Part shown: piece by piece, positions 48,905-60,978 of the stretch | How the letters are laid out: each line of letters opens with the position of its first letter | Position numbering within the stretch: the stretch's first letter is position 1 | Assembly: GCA_015501075.1 (NCBI GenBank) | Contig: JADNYJ010000040.1 | Span: 124,001-188,000 of the forward strand | From: Gymnopilus junonius | Lineage: Eukaryota; Basidiomycota; Agaricomycetes; Agaricales; Galerinaceae | Length of the DNA: 64,000 bases | Direction of reading: 5' to 3' | Translations under genes and position numbers: made by a program | Notes under the pieces: generated by a model | Seen by the model: only the letters and a program-made list of their open reading frames with translations | Told to the model about the DNA's origin: nothing | Databases searched by the model: none

Positions 48905-50733
48905 TTAGGTGGTAATAGGCCCTTGGTCATCGGGCCCGTGTGGTTCAAGGTCAGGATTGGGAGGCGAATCTGAAAATGGCGGTGGAGAATTGGGTGGGGA
49001 TATCGTTGAGTTTCGAGGAGTCAATTGGCCCCCTTGAATAGTGTCATATGGTGACTGACCGTATGCAGTGTTCCACCCGATGTCAGTAACAGCGTCAGGA
49101 TGTGGCGTTACGCTACACGTCAAATCAAGAGGAGGTGGTGAAGGTCCTGGAGGTGTGTGTTCATTGGTCGGTTTGACTTCCTCAATGACGGACAGCACCG
49201 ATCTCAGTTTTGACTCATTTTTACGATGTACGCTGGTACAGAATGTCTGCGCGATGGCCCGTTGACGTTTGTAGGGGGCGAGGCTGAAAAAGACGGGGAA
49301 GCCGAGCGTGGAGGAGAAGACGGAACTGTGGCCCACTCCGCGGATTCAGGTGTGTACGTGATCCCGTTGGTGCTGGGGAGCCACGACGTAATCTTGTTGC
49401 TTGTGGAAGGTAGATCCACTTGGTCTTGTTCAGGAGTGGTGGAAGTCCTTGGACTATCGGTGGCCGGTGCTGTATTTGTCATTATGGATAAGGGTGACAA
49501 TATACTGAATATTTGATCTTCGGACTGCGGAGGACCATATGCATCAAAAGGATCTGGAACTGTTTGCAGCATTGGTTCAATTACAGGGTCTGACCTGCAA
49601 ATTCATGGAAACGTGGTATTGGTTATCTGCCAGGAAATATTCATGACATCATATAAAACGTACGCTTTGGACGTAAACCTATCGAACACATCCATCTCAG
49701 AACGGACGACAAGGCAGATCTTCATGAACTCAAGCATTGAACAAACAGTAGTGGTAAAACACTCTAGAAAGAGTACCTACTTTGCTCTGCACATTATCCC
49801 AAACTTCTTCTTCATGTTCTACAATTTCTTGGTAGTGGAATGACTTCAAGTCATCGAGTTCGTCAACCTGACGTTGGAGGACGGCCAGCGCTTCTCGAAA
49901 ATGTTGGAGATCTGAAGATACAAACGGTAGGGAATCTCGATGGACAACGCCAATAGTCTGACTTACTTCGCTCCTTCCTGTTCATGCTGCGTGTTTCAGT
50001 CTCGCGTATAACCCTGCTCTTTTCACGCAGCGCTTGCTCGTAAGTTTGCGATCGCTCCTGTAATGTAATTAGGTATCGGGAAAATTTGGATTGAGATAGA
50101 GCGAGAAGCAAGGCGCACATTGACCGTATCTCGATATCTTTCCAAACCCTCTCTTAACGGTCGCTCAAAATTCTTATCTAGGCTTTCTCACTAGATACCT
50201 GTAAGTAAAGGGCCTAGGTGAGATGAATTTGAATACTTACGAGTACATGCCCAAGGTTACTCATAAGATGATGTACTCCTGAAGCCGCCTGTAGCCGTGT
50301 TCCAGCTTCATAATTTGGGCCCTTTAGCCTGAATACGAGTCAGGTAGACAGATTTGGAGAGTTTAAACAGCATCATTCACCCGCTGCACCTTTCCATTGC
50401 ATCTGCGAATACTGCGGTTGCTTTCGACAGGGTCAAGAGAGCCGTGCGATACGCAGTACAACTGTTCACGAGCTAAATGGCATGGAAGCGGAATATGGGT
50501 TAACTCACGGGCAAAGCTGCCCTAACGCGCGTACTCACATCTTCGTAGGCTTGGAGGCTCGCCTTGAGATGTTGGCGGGTAATAATCTTCTGTGGACCGT
50601 TCGGGCCAAAGTTCATTGCGGAAGCCTGTGTTGCATCTGAGAAAGTAGGGGAAGGGGGACCAGGGGAGGTAGGACGCTTCGATGCGAATGTAAGGGCAGT
50701 CATAGAACGACTGGGTGTGCGTCGGGAAGCCAT
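48905..50733 (-). CDS. IVY1/BAR-domain-like protein, with an apparent one-base frame break
   Basis: It starts MASRRTPSRSMTALTFASKR at 50733. Exons encode a long helical region: RQHLKASLQAYED, ATAVFADAMERCSGLKGPNY, ERYRDTVNERSQTYEQALRE and FREALAVLQRQVDELDDLKS, then HYQEIVEHEEEVWDNVQSKV. This resembles the Ivy1-type I-BAR proteins of fungi, which bind phosphoinositide membranes at vacuoles and endosomes. The C-terminal 250 residues are Pro/Ser/Thr-rich. The frame breaks there, between HSVPAYIVK and NESKLRSVLSVIEEVKPT. The break is at a five-T run on + (49218-49222), and one more base would join the two parts. The stop is at 48907-48905. Confidence 0.75.
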
Positions 50734-51043
50734 GTTTGAATGTTTGAGAGAGACGGCGATAGGCGAATGTGCTATGTCGAAGAGATCATCATGTTACCCA
50801 TGTGCGTCTGTATTCTATTTCTGTATCTCTTTCCATCTCCGCTGTTTAATTTTCCTCAACTAAAGGTAATTATCATTATAGTATACAAGCCTGTCAGAGC
50901 TACCTGCACAGTCTTAATGTATGTTGCATCTTATTTTGCGCCTCGCAGTCTTTCATTCTGGTATCTACCAAGGGTGATCTCCAATGAGCTTCTCAGCATA
51001 TCGTAAGAATCTGGACAGATATCAAGGAGCGAAATTACATACC
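50734..51043. other. Intergenic, upstream of the BAR-like gene
   Basis: A T-rich region of 310 bp between the BAR-like gene start and the bL19m stop. I see no other feature. Confidence 0.4.
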
Positions 51044-51577
51044 CTAACTCTTGCCCCCAGCAAGCATGTTCATCTTCTCGGGCGAATCACGCAAGTAGTA
51101 TAGCTTCGCTCTCCTCATCCTGCCATCCGGCGGCTGCCTCAACACCTTTATTTCCTTCAGGTGAGGCGAGTTCGGGAAAAATTGCATCTCTGTACCGGTC
51201 CGTTGAAGGATGTTTCGCACTCGGATAGATGAGTTGGGGCCTCGTCGTCGGATGGCAAGTAAAACGCCAGTGAAAGTGGTAGGAGCCTGTTCGGAAGTGA
51301 TAGAGATGATACTTCCAACGCGTAGCTGGGTCGGGGACTTTCTTGAGAATAATGAATGCATCATTGCGTATTTTTCTGGAGTGTACAGTGTCTTTTGAAG
51401 ATGGTCCATGAGACCTTTGCCCTTAACGAGAGCAGGTGAAACTGAGGCATGTTTAGAAGGAGGAACGATCAACGCAGTTTTCGAGAAAGGATAGGATGCA
51501 GCGACCGCATTTTGCGTTGCTGTAGTTGCCTTGGTTGTCATAAACCGTATAGAACGGCGACAGATGTTGGAAAGCAT
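51044..51577 (-). CDS. IMG1: Mitochondrial large-subunit ribosomal protein bL19m
   Basis: A single-exon gene of 177 aa from ATG 51577; the earlier in-frame TTG is not used. The N-terminus (MLSNICRRSIRFMTTKATTA) is a mitochondrial presequence. The mature part has the bL19 fold: LRVGSIISITSEQAPTTFTG, VLLAIRRRGPNSSIRVRNIL, TEMQFFPNSPHLKEIKVLRQ and the C-terminal RRAKLYYLRDSPEKMNML. The protein sits at the mitoribosome subunit interface. Confidence 0.9.
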   Translation of the reverse strand: MLSNICRRSIRFMTTKATTATQNAVAASYPFSKTALIVPPSKHASVSPALVKGKGLMDHLQKTLYTPEKYAMMHSLFSRKSPTQLRVGSIISITSEQAPTTFTGVLLAIRRRGPNSSIRVRNILQRTGTEMQFFPNSPHLKEIKVLRQPPDGRMRRAKLYYLRDSPEKMNMLAGGKS

Positions 51578-51868
51578 GACAACTTGCAGAAAGTTACACA
51601 GCTCGCGCTCTATCAACTTTTCACTGCATTACATAATACTTTTGTAGAGATGTCCAATTAGGCTAATGTTAGATGTAAGTTATGGGACGCAACCGAATTC
51701 TCGCATTAAAATAGCGCATTTTTGCGTCGGTCATGACTTGGTATCGTACAGAATAAGAGGAGAGAAAGTTAGAACAGCACGCGGCAAGCGAGGTGCGCCC
51801 AGCAAAGCAATTATGTCGCATACACGTTCATGGGCTTGAGGCCTTGTTCGCCACGTCAAAAGATCCGT
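51578..51868. other. Intergenic, downstream of PAB2
   Basis: About 290 bp; nothing recognisable beyond the expected PAB2 3' end and bL19m promoter. Confidence 0.4.
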
Positions 51869-52739
51869 CTAATATCCACGCCCTCTCCCTCTGCAAAGGC
51901 ATATCAAAGACTGCGTGACATAAGTCAACAATTTACCCACCTGCCACGGGCGCCTCTGCCGTATGGGCTATACCCTCCATAACCTCTGAAGCCTCCCCTG
52001 TAACCTGGACGGCCACGCCCCCTTCCACGGCCGTACCCAGGGATGTTGGTTCGCTTGGCAGTGACCTAATCAAAGAACTCGGTCAAATTTTATATGCGAA
52101 CGAAAGAACCATGATGTCCCACCTTGATCAGTCGACCACGGAATAAAGAATTGTCGAGCGCTACAGCAGCGTCAATATGCTCTGGTTCAGAGAACTCTAC
52201 ATAGGCATATCTAAGAAACGCTATGAATGGCTTTACACTGGAGAATTTAGAAATGACATGCTTACCCTTTAGGATGACCAGTGAATTTATCACACAGAAT
52301 CGTTACTCGATTGATCGTTCCGCAGGCTTGGAAGTGTCCTTGAATCTCTTCCGGAGTTGCGGCGTAGTCGACCTAAGATTTGTTAGAACTCGAAAGTCAA
52401 GAAATTGACGATGTTGCTCACATTTCCGACATAGATACTCCTACCGTCAGCATGGGCTTTATCTTCATCTGTCTCCATAGCGGCATTTTCATCAGCTGAT
52501 TGGGCGGCTTCAGCAGCAGCAGCTTGTAGTTCCCGTAACTTGCTAGCTTCTCTTTCCATTTCTTCTACCCTTTGCTTCATGAGACGAATTTCCTGGAAAG
52601 AACGTGCTGTGGTAAGCAGATGCACTAAAATGAGATTAAACGAACGGTCTCGTACATTAGACTCCTCATCATCACCCTCTTCTACCACAGAATCCGGGTT
52701 TTCATTCGTCGTGGGTTGAGTGGTTTCGACGTCGGCCAT
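51869..52739 (-). CDS. PAB2: Nuclear poly(A)-binding protein, PABPN1/Pab2-like
   Basis: Nuclear RNA-binding protein that coats poly(A) tails and, in fission yeast, links to the exosome. The acidic N-terminus ([20 protein letters not shown]) precedes a coiled-coil helix, [20 protein letters not shown]. One RRM follows: RNP2 is [10 protein letters not shown], then [20 protein letters not shown] and [20 protein letters not shown], with RNP1 in GYAYVEF. The tail is [18 protein letters not shown] and ends RGRGRGY after a 50-nt intron (51940-51891). Without that splice the protein would end a few residues earlier. The Gly/Arg tail is probably arginine-methylated. Confidence 0.93.
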
Positions 52740-53249
52740 AGTTGTCGAAATTGAGTACTTATTGTTTGGCGAAATAGACTGAACTCATTGAGGAGACAAA
52801 CAGAAGCACGTGATTTCCATTGAATTGAGCAAATTAATTTCGAGTTGCCGTATGTCTGTTATCTGTCAACGATGAACGGGTGTTCTGGATCTCCGGGCAT
52901 GTTGGGCGGTGTCCCTAGGATTATTGACATTGGCTGATGTCTTGTATCCGGTGTCTTTCTCTGAAGCTGACGTCAAGCACAATGCGGAGTAGAATGGCTT
53001 GAAAATAAGGATTCTCATGACTCATACGGCTATGCATGTCCTCCGTTTAGGCAAGGACGACAAAAAGAACATTGCCCATACTAGTATAGGATTCCAGGTA
53101 TGGGAAACCCATTGTCCACAAGGCCATGGCGCATATTTTATTATCTCCTCGACGGACCGATCGGCTCACGTGCTTTGCTTTATTAACCCTTGACCTTTTC
53201 GGCCGTTCCCCCTCGATTTGTCTCATCCTCTTATACCTCTACATCCAGC
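52740..53249. other. Intergenic region, PAB2 / Zn2Cys6 gene
   Basis: A 510-bp divergent intergenic region. It includes a CACGTG box near 52807 and a GACGTC-type element near 52970, which are possible bZIP or bHLH sites; this is inference only. I see no gene. Confidence 0.4.
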
Positions 53250-56200
53250 ATGGCCAAAGGCGAGGACTCCTCATCTATGGCCTCTCAGTCAAAGAAAAAA
53301 CGTTCAGAAGATGAACCCATGCTCGAAGATGTTGCATCCAAGCCCCTGCAGCTTCAGAGGAGGAGGGTCTGGCGTGCTTGTGAGAGCTGCAGGTAAGCTT
53401 GTCTTTTCCACTCCCATCGGCTAGCTCTTAACTCTAAATGATTTTTTGTCTTCTTATACAAATAGGCGCAAGAAGATCAAATGCGATGGATGTGAACCCA
53501 CATGCTCTCAGTGCTCTATGTCGGGATCTCAGTGCACCTGGCTTCAAACTAAGGATAGGGCCGCGTTGAGCAGGCAGTGCGTCACTCCTTCCTTTCTTTG
53601 ATCATAACAACCCTCTGATAACAGAGAATTTAGCTATGTACAGGAACTCGAAGCTCGGCTCCTTCACATGGAGTCTTTGTTCTCGCAGATTGCGCCAGCC
53701 CTCGAGCAGCACATGGCTCTTTCCTCTAACGGCTCTGCGCAGGCAAACACTTCTGATCCCATTAATTCAGAATCGCTTGCTCCCGCAGCGGCCATATTGC
53801 GCTCGATAGCACCAAAGGTTCCAACCCCAGAATCCACAACGACAACGCCACCGCCCGTAGCCAGGACCGACGACGAAGTTAGTGAATTATTTGGCCAGCT
53901 TGCTCTCGATGAATATGGCCACATGAGATGGATCGGTGGATCGTCGACAATGTCTCTCATCCAATCCTTCCGTGCCCTCACGTCTTCCCCACTTCATCGA
54001 ATTTCCCCTATGGAGGAAGACCCACAAGCGCCAGGTCCCAGTGTCAACAAGCTCTATTTCCCTGCAGCAGTATTCTTTGGTAAGATACATGCTCTTCCTG
54101 GACCTGAGGAGGTCGAGTTCCCCGACCGCGATCTCGCTGATAAGCTCGTATGTATCATGGCTTTCGGATTTGAAGATTGTCCTCATATCTAAATTTCTAG
54201 GTTGCCGCTTATTTTGCGCGCCTTCACTTCCTCATGCCTGTTATTGATAAACCTTCTTTCCTGAGAAAGTTCGCCCATATCATGGATAACCAGCATGATT
54301 TGGATACCATTCGCTCAGAAATTGCTTTCCTTTCACTCATTTTTGCCGTATTTGCTTGCGCTGCTAATTTAGTTGAAGACCCTCGTTTGGCCATTTCGGA
54401 ACGCCATGATGATGGAGGAATGGGGATGGTCTATTATGAACGGTGCGCCTTCTCTTTGAAATTAGACCATGGAGCGCCTATCCTCACAATTCATTGACAG
54501 GGCTCTGATATTGCAATACATTAGTCACCCTAATATTCAAGTGGCCCATGTTCAATGCTTCATTTTGATGTCGTCGTTCTTATGCTCGGTCAACTGTCTG
54601 CCGCAAGCCTGGATATTGATCGGTCAGGCAGTCCGGACCGGGCAGGACCTGGGGCTTCATGTAAGAAATAGTATTTATGTTACCTTTTGTAACGTTCGTC
54701 TAACCAATTATATATGTAGCGCTCACCACGTCGTCTTCTCGTTTCCCCCGTGGAAAAGGAGCTTCGGAGAAAGATCTGGTGGGGGGTTTATATCCTGGAC
54801 CGCATGCTTGCCCTCGCGCTTGGTCGTCCGCTTGGCATCAATGATTCGGACTGCGATGTAGAACTTCCAGTGGAAGTCGACGACGAACATCTTCCTGAGT
54901 ACTTCACAGGTGCTCCCATGACCAGGAGGCAGCTATCCCTCATGACTGGCACAGTAGCACTCATCAAGCTTTACGAGATCGGAGGACGCGTGCTTCGCCA
55001 GGTCTACGCTCTTGAAATTTGCAAAGATCATCTGGAACCAGAACGCAAAGCTGATCTTCAGAGGACCGTCGAATCACTTGACACAGAATTGACGAAATGG
55101 TGTGACGAGCTGCCCATAGTCTTCAAGTCGCAATCGGAGACGGAGGAGCAAGTTTCGATGGGCGCTGTTCTTTGCAGTCACTATTACTCCATTCTAACGA
55201 CACTTCATCGAAACCTTCTTCCTGTGAAGCGTGATCAACCAGTGACAGCAAAGTCTACTGTAAAGGCTGTATCTTCTGCTAGATCTTGTATTCGACTCGC
55301 GCCGTCAATGAAGCACGTAGTACCACCATCCCACCATCTGGCCTTTTTCATTCAACACCTGTTCAGCTCGGCGGTTATTGTGCTGCTTTACGCTATGCAC
55401 GCGTCCGATATGCGTGCTGCTTCTGCTGCAATGGATGAAGCAAAGAGCACACTGGCTGCCCTAGAATCATGGGAGGGATCGTGGCCCGGCGCCCGAAAAT
55501 GCAAGGAGTTGCTCATTGACCTTATCAACACAGCGAATGAAGCTATAGCCAAGGGGCCTCGCGAAAAGTCTGCCGGTACAGCGCCCGTTCAAGTGCCCGT
55601 TCAAGTACCCAGCCATGGAAGCCCACCTGCCTCTGCGCCATCTGGCTCGACATCGACTCATGAACGTCGCCGCTCAGTAACTATCGCCACCGGAACGTCT
55701 GGTGGTGCATCTGGCCGCGTCGCGAAAGGAAGGCCGAGAAGGACACAATCTCGCGACCCCGGTTCTTCCTCGAGTAGGCGTCTGGCGGCTGTGTCTCCTT
55801 ATCGCGTGGACAGTGGTGAGTTTATTTAGAACATTTTTTGAACTCACACCAAATTCGTCTTTATAGGTCAGCGAGCACGATCAACCTCACGTAGGCGTGG
55901 CCATGATGAACCAGAAGGACCAGATCGGTCTGCGACTACTTCTTATTACCAATCCTTCTCGAGCCCAACGACGTCGGCGCCTCCCCGTCCAGGATCTAGC
56001 AACCATAGCTCTCCGGCATCGAACAGTTTACCGTCTCCTTCTATGCCTCCCATGGTTGCGAATGATTCAACTCAACCAACGCAGACAAAACATGACCCTC
56101 AACTATCTGCGAATAATTACACCTTCACTTCACCGCTATCTCCGGCCCACCTTCCGTCTCCACATCGTTACGAGTTCGAATATGGCATGCAACCCAGTGT

Positions 56201-56588
56201 TTTAAGCCAGTCTAATTTACAGCAATGGAACGGCACTAACGCCGAGCAGCAGATGTTTGCAACCAATGCATCAGAAACCCTCTATGGCAATGCATATGGG
56301 ACATATACAGGATTCGATGGTTATACCGGCTACGATCCCAACTCACAGCTGTCTGGTGGCGTGGCAGGCCTATCAACTACTCCTCCGTCATCGACCTTCG
56401 ACGCAGTCGGTCTACCTTTCCGTGGACTGGATTTCATCCGGAACTATAACCCAAGCGGGTACGTGACAGGCGACCAAGATTCCCTCTGGCAAAGTTATGA
56501 CCCAGGCGCTTTTGGTTATGACCCAGACTTGCCCTTCACGCTTGTCGACACCCCTAATGACCTCCAAGACACGATTCACCATTCATAG
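53250..56588 (+). CDS. Zn2Cys6 transcription factor with fungal-specific middle domain
   Basis: Fungal regulator. A basic stretch precedes the zinc cluster: the first two Cys in VWRACESCR, then after an intron RKKIKCDGCEPTCSQC and SMSGSQC, followed by a short linker and coiled coil (YVQELEARLLHMESLF). An extra Cys in DGC lies next to the usual pattern. The middle homology domain includes YFARLHFLMPVIDKPSFLRK, SFLCSVNCLPQAWILIGQAV and RRKIWWGVYILDRMLALALG (the fungal_trans signature), then RPLGINDSDCDVELPVEVDD. The C-terminus is long, Ser/Pro/Tyr/Gly-rich and probably the activation region; an intron near 55815-55866 lies in it. It is about 960 aa, and target genes cannot be inferred. Confidence 0.93.
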
Positions 56589-56968
56589 CCTCGTATATCT
56601 CTTTCATGCTCAAATTTACTTGTCTATTTATCTAGACCTTACCACATCTGCCCGCTGTAGCCCTAATATGTTTTTCATACTGTTCAACATCGTCCCATCT
56701 ATACTTTACAGCTCTTCGCAAATAATTTGTCTCCTATAATGTAGTGGTCTCATTCCGATTAGCCGATCATGTCAGAGAATTCAACTGTTGTAGTCAAGTA
56801 GTAGAGGTAGAGATTGATAATATAGCTCGCAAGTCAAGCTATTTCAAATTCCGGAGTTCTGCTAACCGCGAACCGGTTACTCGGGTTGCCGTACCTTGCC
56901 CTCACCCCACATTTAAACTGCAGGTGCTCTCCCAACCTTGTAATTCTGACTGCTCTCAATATACCATT
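56589..56968. other. Intergenic region
   Basis: 380 bp with no supported feature; it should hold the factor's terminator and the promoter of the acyl-CoA dehydrogenase. Confidence 0.4.
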
Positions 56969-58907
56969 ATGACCTCTCATCCTGTTATTGCCTATACGTC
57001 AGAAGCCTCATGGGCTATGGTACATCCTGCCCCACTTTGCTGTTGCGCTTCTCTCTCACTATAACTTTACCAGATCGAGGACAAATTTACCCCCTATGGG
57101 AAAGAGACGTTGGCCAAAGTTATCAAGTTTCTCGAGGTAAGACGCGTCAGACTTGCAGCTTCAGGACTACGATTGATGTCAAATATAGGATGAAATCCTC
57201 CCTGCTGTGAAGGTTGCCCATGCACAACTTCCAGAGGACCCAGAAAAGCGGTGGCAAACCGTCATCCCGGTCATTGCAGAACTGAAGGAGAAGGCGAAAA
57301 AGCAGGGGCTCTGGAATCTTTTCCTGAGCAAGGCTCATTACCCGGAGTTTGGTGTACCGCTCTCTAATCTTGAGGTATGCTCGAACATCTAGTGATCATT
57401 TGGAGGACTTCATTTGCCTCCGCCAGTATGCTGTCATTGCCGAAGTCTTGGCCCATGCCGGGCATATTGGTCCGGAGGTTATGAACTGCTCTGCTCCAGA
57501 CACTGGCAACATGGGTTCGTAGGGATAGCTTGAAAAGACCCTGTTGATTCTAATTATTGTCCAGAGGTATTGGCTCGTTATGGATCTCCGGAACAGCAGA
57601 AGAAATGGCTCATCCCTCTTTTGAATGGCGAGATCAGGTCAGCCTTTTCCATGACAGAGAAAAATGGTACTTTCTTCCTCTTTTTTTACGTCGTAAATTT
57701 GAATTCTGATGGAATACAGTTGCGTCATCGGATGCAAAGAATATTCGTACTTCTATTAGACAAGAAGGCAATGAAATTGTCATCAATGGGCACAAATGGT
57801 AAGCAACAAATCCTTGCAACCAAAGACCATCGTCTTCAACTACTGGCTTGATTTACTTAGGTGGATCAGCGGTGCTGGTGATCCTCGTACAAAACTTCAC
57901 CTTGTTATGGGAAAGAGTGATCCTAATGGTAAAAACGCTTACAACCAACAAAGCGTTGTGATAGTTCCAGCCGACGCCCCTGGTGTCAAGGTCATTCGAC
58001 CTATGAAAGTCTTCGGATACGACGATGCTCCAGAAGGGCATTGCGAAATCATCTACGACAATGTACGCGTTCCTCTGAGCAACCTCGTCCTCGGATGGGG
58101 AAGGGGGTTTGAAATTATACAAGGTCGTCTCGGGTATGCTGTTGCATGCATCTTGCAATGCTGTTACTGAGCTGTTCAACAGCCCAGGTCGTATTCACCA
58201 TTGCATGCGGTCTATTGGTCATGCTCAATATGCGTTGAATGTCATGCTTCAGCGTGTCACCGACCCTGGACGCAAGACTTTCGGAAAATATCTCCATGAA
58301 CATGGTCGAGTCACTATTTTATTTTATTTTAAGGTTTATCTGACGTAAAGCAAACAGGCACTGTCGTTGCAGATATTGCGAAGTCGCGGGCGGAAATCGA
58401 AGCGGCAAGGCTTTTGGTCTTGAGCGCCGCCATACAGGTGAATTGATTTTAGAGGATTATGATCATTGGACCGAGCCTTTTTCCTTAGATAGACAAGTAT
58501 AAGGCCAAGGGAGCCTTGAAGGAAATTGGAATCGCTAAGGTAGGATTAGGGCCTGCGTTTCTTCAGGAGAACACTAAAGTTGATACATTTAGTTTGTCGT
58601 GCCTTCAATGGCTTTGGGCGTCGTAGATCGCGCGATGCAATCATTTGGTGCTGAAGGAGTGTCACAAGATACAGAGCTCGCTGGGCGCTGGGCTGGTCTG
58701 CGTACTCTACGAATTGCGGATGTAAGAAATGTGTTTGTGGTCAGAAGAGATGTCTGAAACTCTTTCCAGGGACCTGATGCAGTGCATATCCAACAAGTTG
58801 GGCAAAGGGAGCTAAGGCGCGCACCTGAGCTGGTCAAGAAGGCGCAGGATGTCAAGAAAAAACAATGGGCATTGATGGAGAAGTATGGGCTAAAGGCACA
58901 CCTTTGA
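56969..58907 (+). CDS. Acyl-CoA dehydrogenase (ACAD10/11-like)
   Basis: FAD-dependent dehydrogenase of beta-oxidation type. It starts [17 protein letters not shown]; introns every 100-150 nt. Motifs in order: [69 protein letters not shown] (the FAD/substrate motif), [20 protein letters not shown] and [20 protein letters not shown]. Then [20 protein letters not shown] and [16 protein letters not shown]. The C-terminal region reads [20 protein letters not shown] and ends KYGLKAHL. No kinase or APH domain precedes it. No peroxisomal SKL-type signal or clear presequence is seen, so the compartment is uncertain. Confidence 0.9.
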
Positions 58908-58991
58908 GAATAGGACAGAATGATATACCTTTAATTGATCACTATAAACTTGATTCCCACGGCTCACTTGAAATAAAATTATGGCTTCCGA

Positions 58992-59636
58992 ATGCTCGTT
59001 GTAATGTCGACCATGAGTTTAGCAACATGCTCGCGTCGAGTCACATCCTTACAAGCACTCTCTAGACATTATTCCTCCGATAAAGGCTCCTCTTCTCCTC
59101 TGTCATCCAAAGTCCAGTCAAATAAAACTCTCCCGCCAGCAAAAATGCGGGCTCTCATCGCATTGTACCACCAAGCTGATTCGTGGATCACCCGTGATAA
59201 TCTTGAGCAGAGGATAGATCAAGCATTCATACCGGAACTAGGCCTATCTCCAAGACATGCATTGGATGTAGACGTTGAATCTGGTAGAGAGCGCGGTTGG
59301 ATAAGAGTGGACGACCTGGACAAATACCACAAGCTCACGAGGATGGCGCCAAAGCTGGCGCAATGGAATAGGGCGCTGGCTTCTGACATAATGTCGAACT
59401 CGGATACAGATTGGAGCTTGCAGCCCTCGAAGAGGGAGCTCAAAGTCGTTGAAGCGCTGTATGGGATGGAGGCGCCAAATGACAACCTGCTGTTACCTGG
59501 ATTAGAAATCTTGCAAGAAACTATGGGTGGGCCTAGCGACCGAAAAAAGGGAGCAAGCAACACGCAGGACTTGGATTGGCAAAACAGACGTTCGTATTTT
59601 CGATATTTTTTTCAGTGCGATGATCTAAAGTTGTAG
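58992..59636 (+). CDS. Small mitochondrial-type protein, unknown
   Basis: A single exon of about 214 aa with three in-frame ATGs at the start (58992, 59004, 59013). The N-terminus from the second ATG, MSTMSLATCSRRVTSLQALS, then RHYSS, resembles a mitochondrial presequence with an RHY/S-type cleavage site. The rest is mixed alpha-helical (AKMRALIALYHQADSWITRD, HALDVDVESGRERGWIRVDD) and ends YFFQCDDLKL. I do not recognise the family. It lies 84 bp after the acyl-CoA dehydrogenase and is convergent with the sirtuin. Confidence 0.65.
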   Translation: MLVVMSTMSLATCSRRVTSLQALSRHYSSDKGSSSPLSSKVQSNKTLPPAKMRALIALYHQADSWITRDNLEQRIDQAFIPELGLSPRHALDVDVESGRERGWIRVDDLDKYHKLTRMAPKLAQWNRALASDIMSNSDTDWSLQPSKRELKVVEALYGMEAPNDNLLLPGLEILQETMGGPSDRKKGASNTQDLDWQNRRSYFRYFFQCDDLKL

Positions 59637-59793
59637 TGCCAGGTCAAAATCCTTGATGCATTCCATCTAATAAATATATACACTATTCGACCGCCAGTAA
59701 TTCCAAATCATGTAGTACATGCATTCCAAACCCTCTCTTTATCATTCCTCATGGCGCAAGTTCAAATCTCAAGAAAACGGTCATTGACAGGAT

Positions 59794-60866
59794 TCAAGCG
59801 GGTGTTTCGATGGTTATCTTTCTGTCCACAGATATGGAAAGGCCCAGTGCTTTTGGTAGAGTTTCTTCGCAAGGGCCCGGAAAGAGATAATGGGCTTTAC
59901 TATCACCATGGCTGTGTTCCACGTTAAATACAGCTACCTTGCCTCCATGACGCTTTACTTCTTCGGCGTATGAAGCGGCTGGGTATACCTGTTTTTCAAG
60001 GGGCGTAAGGTGCCACATTACTGTTTAGTATAGAGGACCACATACTTTGGAAGAGGTTCCAATGACGAGACATAAGTCCGCTTGGGCGACGAGGCCGTCA
60101 ATCGTGTCCAAGTGGTGTGGTGTTTCTCCAAACCAGACGACACCTGGTCGACCCAGTGCTCCACATTTCGAGCAACGGGGCAAATCCTCCAGTTCAATAT
60201 TGGGGTCAGTCGTTTTTGTTTCTATCAACATTTCAGTCCCCGCTAGACCTTCGCAAATGGGGGATTCTGCGTTAAACTCGACGTGCTTGCACTTGCGATT
60301 GGTGCACAGGAGATCGAAAAGTCTGCCATGCATCTCAAGTATGGGCGGCTGTGTTGGCACCTCCTGCTTTTCAAGCTCAGGATAGCTTGCAGTTACCTCT
60401 TGATCTGACCTAGCACTAAGACCATCGACGTTCTGCGTGATGAGAGTGAATGTAGAGCCTGGTACGATTTGATTTCTTGCTGCAGGCAAAGAGAAGAAGG
60501 ATAGAGCTAGATGGGCACGATTAGGTTGCGCCGCGAGAGCTCTGCATAACTAAATACGACAAGACTTGGTTAAAAAACAAATACTGACGCTTGCCGACGG
60601 TAATGATAAAACTGCCAGACGAGTGATGGTGATTGGGCAAAACCCTCGGGAGTGGCTAGAGAGAACGCATCATATTTTCTCCACATTCCACCAGTGCCTC
60701 TAAATGTGGGGATGCCTGGGGTACAATCAGAAGGGCACTCGAGTTGTTCTCACCGATGTGAATATGCACCCGAAGCTGCGGACAAACCCGCACCAGCCAC
60801 TGCTATGATGTGTTTGGAAGAGCGGAGCAATGTGCGGAAGTTGTCGAAATCCTTGGATGGCGCCAT
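59794..60866 (-). CDS. SIRT5-like NAD-dependent protein deacylase
   Basis: Class III sirtuin. It starts [20 protein letters not shown] and then [20 protein letters not shown], the NAD-binding GAGxS and PTFRG motifs. The helix [12 protein letters not shown] contains the Tyr-x-x-Arg pair that in SIRT5 binds succinyl and malonyl groups. [12 protein letters not shown] and the catalytic His in EMHGRLF follow. A zinc cluster has CTNRKCKHV and [18 protein letters not shown]. The C-terminal Rossmann part ends with [19 protein letters not shown] at a TGA at 59796-59794. Desuccinylase activity is likely from the YxxR motif, not shown. Confidence 0.92.
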
Positions 60867-60978
60867 GTGCGGGGTCGAGGCGGGTCTGGGGGCAGCATAA
60901 ATTTGATATGCTTACATAAAATCTGGATCTAATCAGATACTCTGGTGCTCCGCGCCTCTCGCTCTCCTCTGCGCCACG
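60867..60978. promoter_or_regulatory. Divergent promoter region, sirtuin / AIM32-like
   Basis: 112 bp between the start codons of the sirtuin and the AIM32-like gene. Confidence 0.45.
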
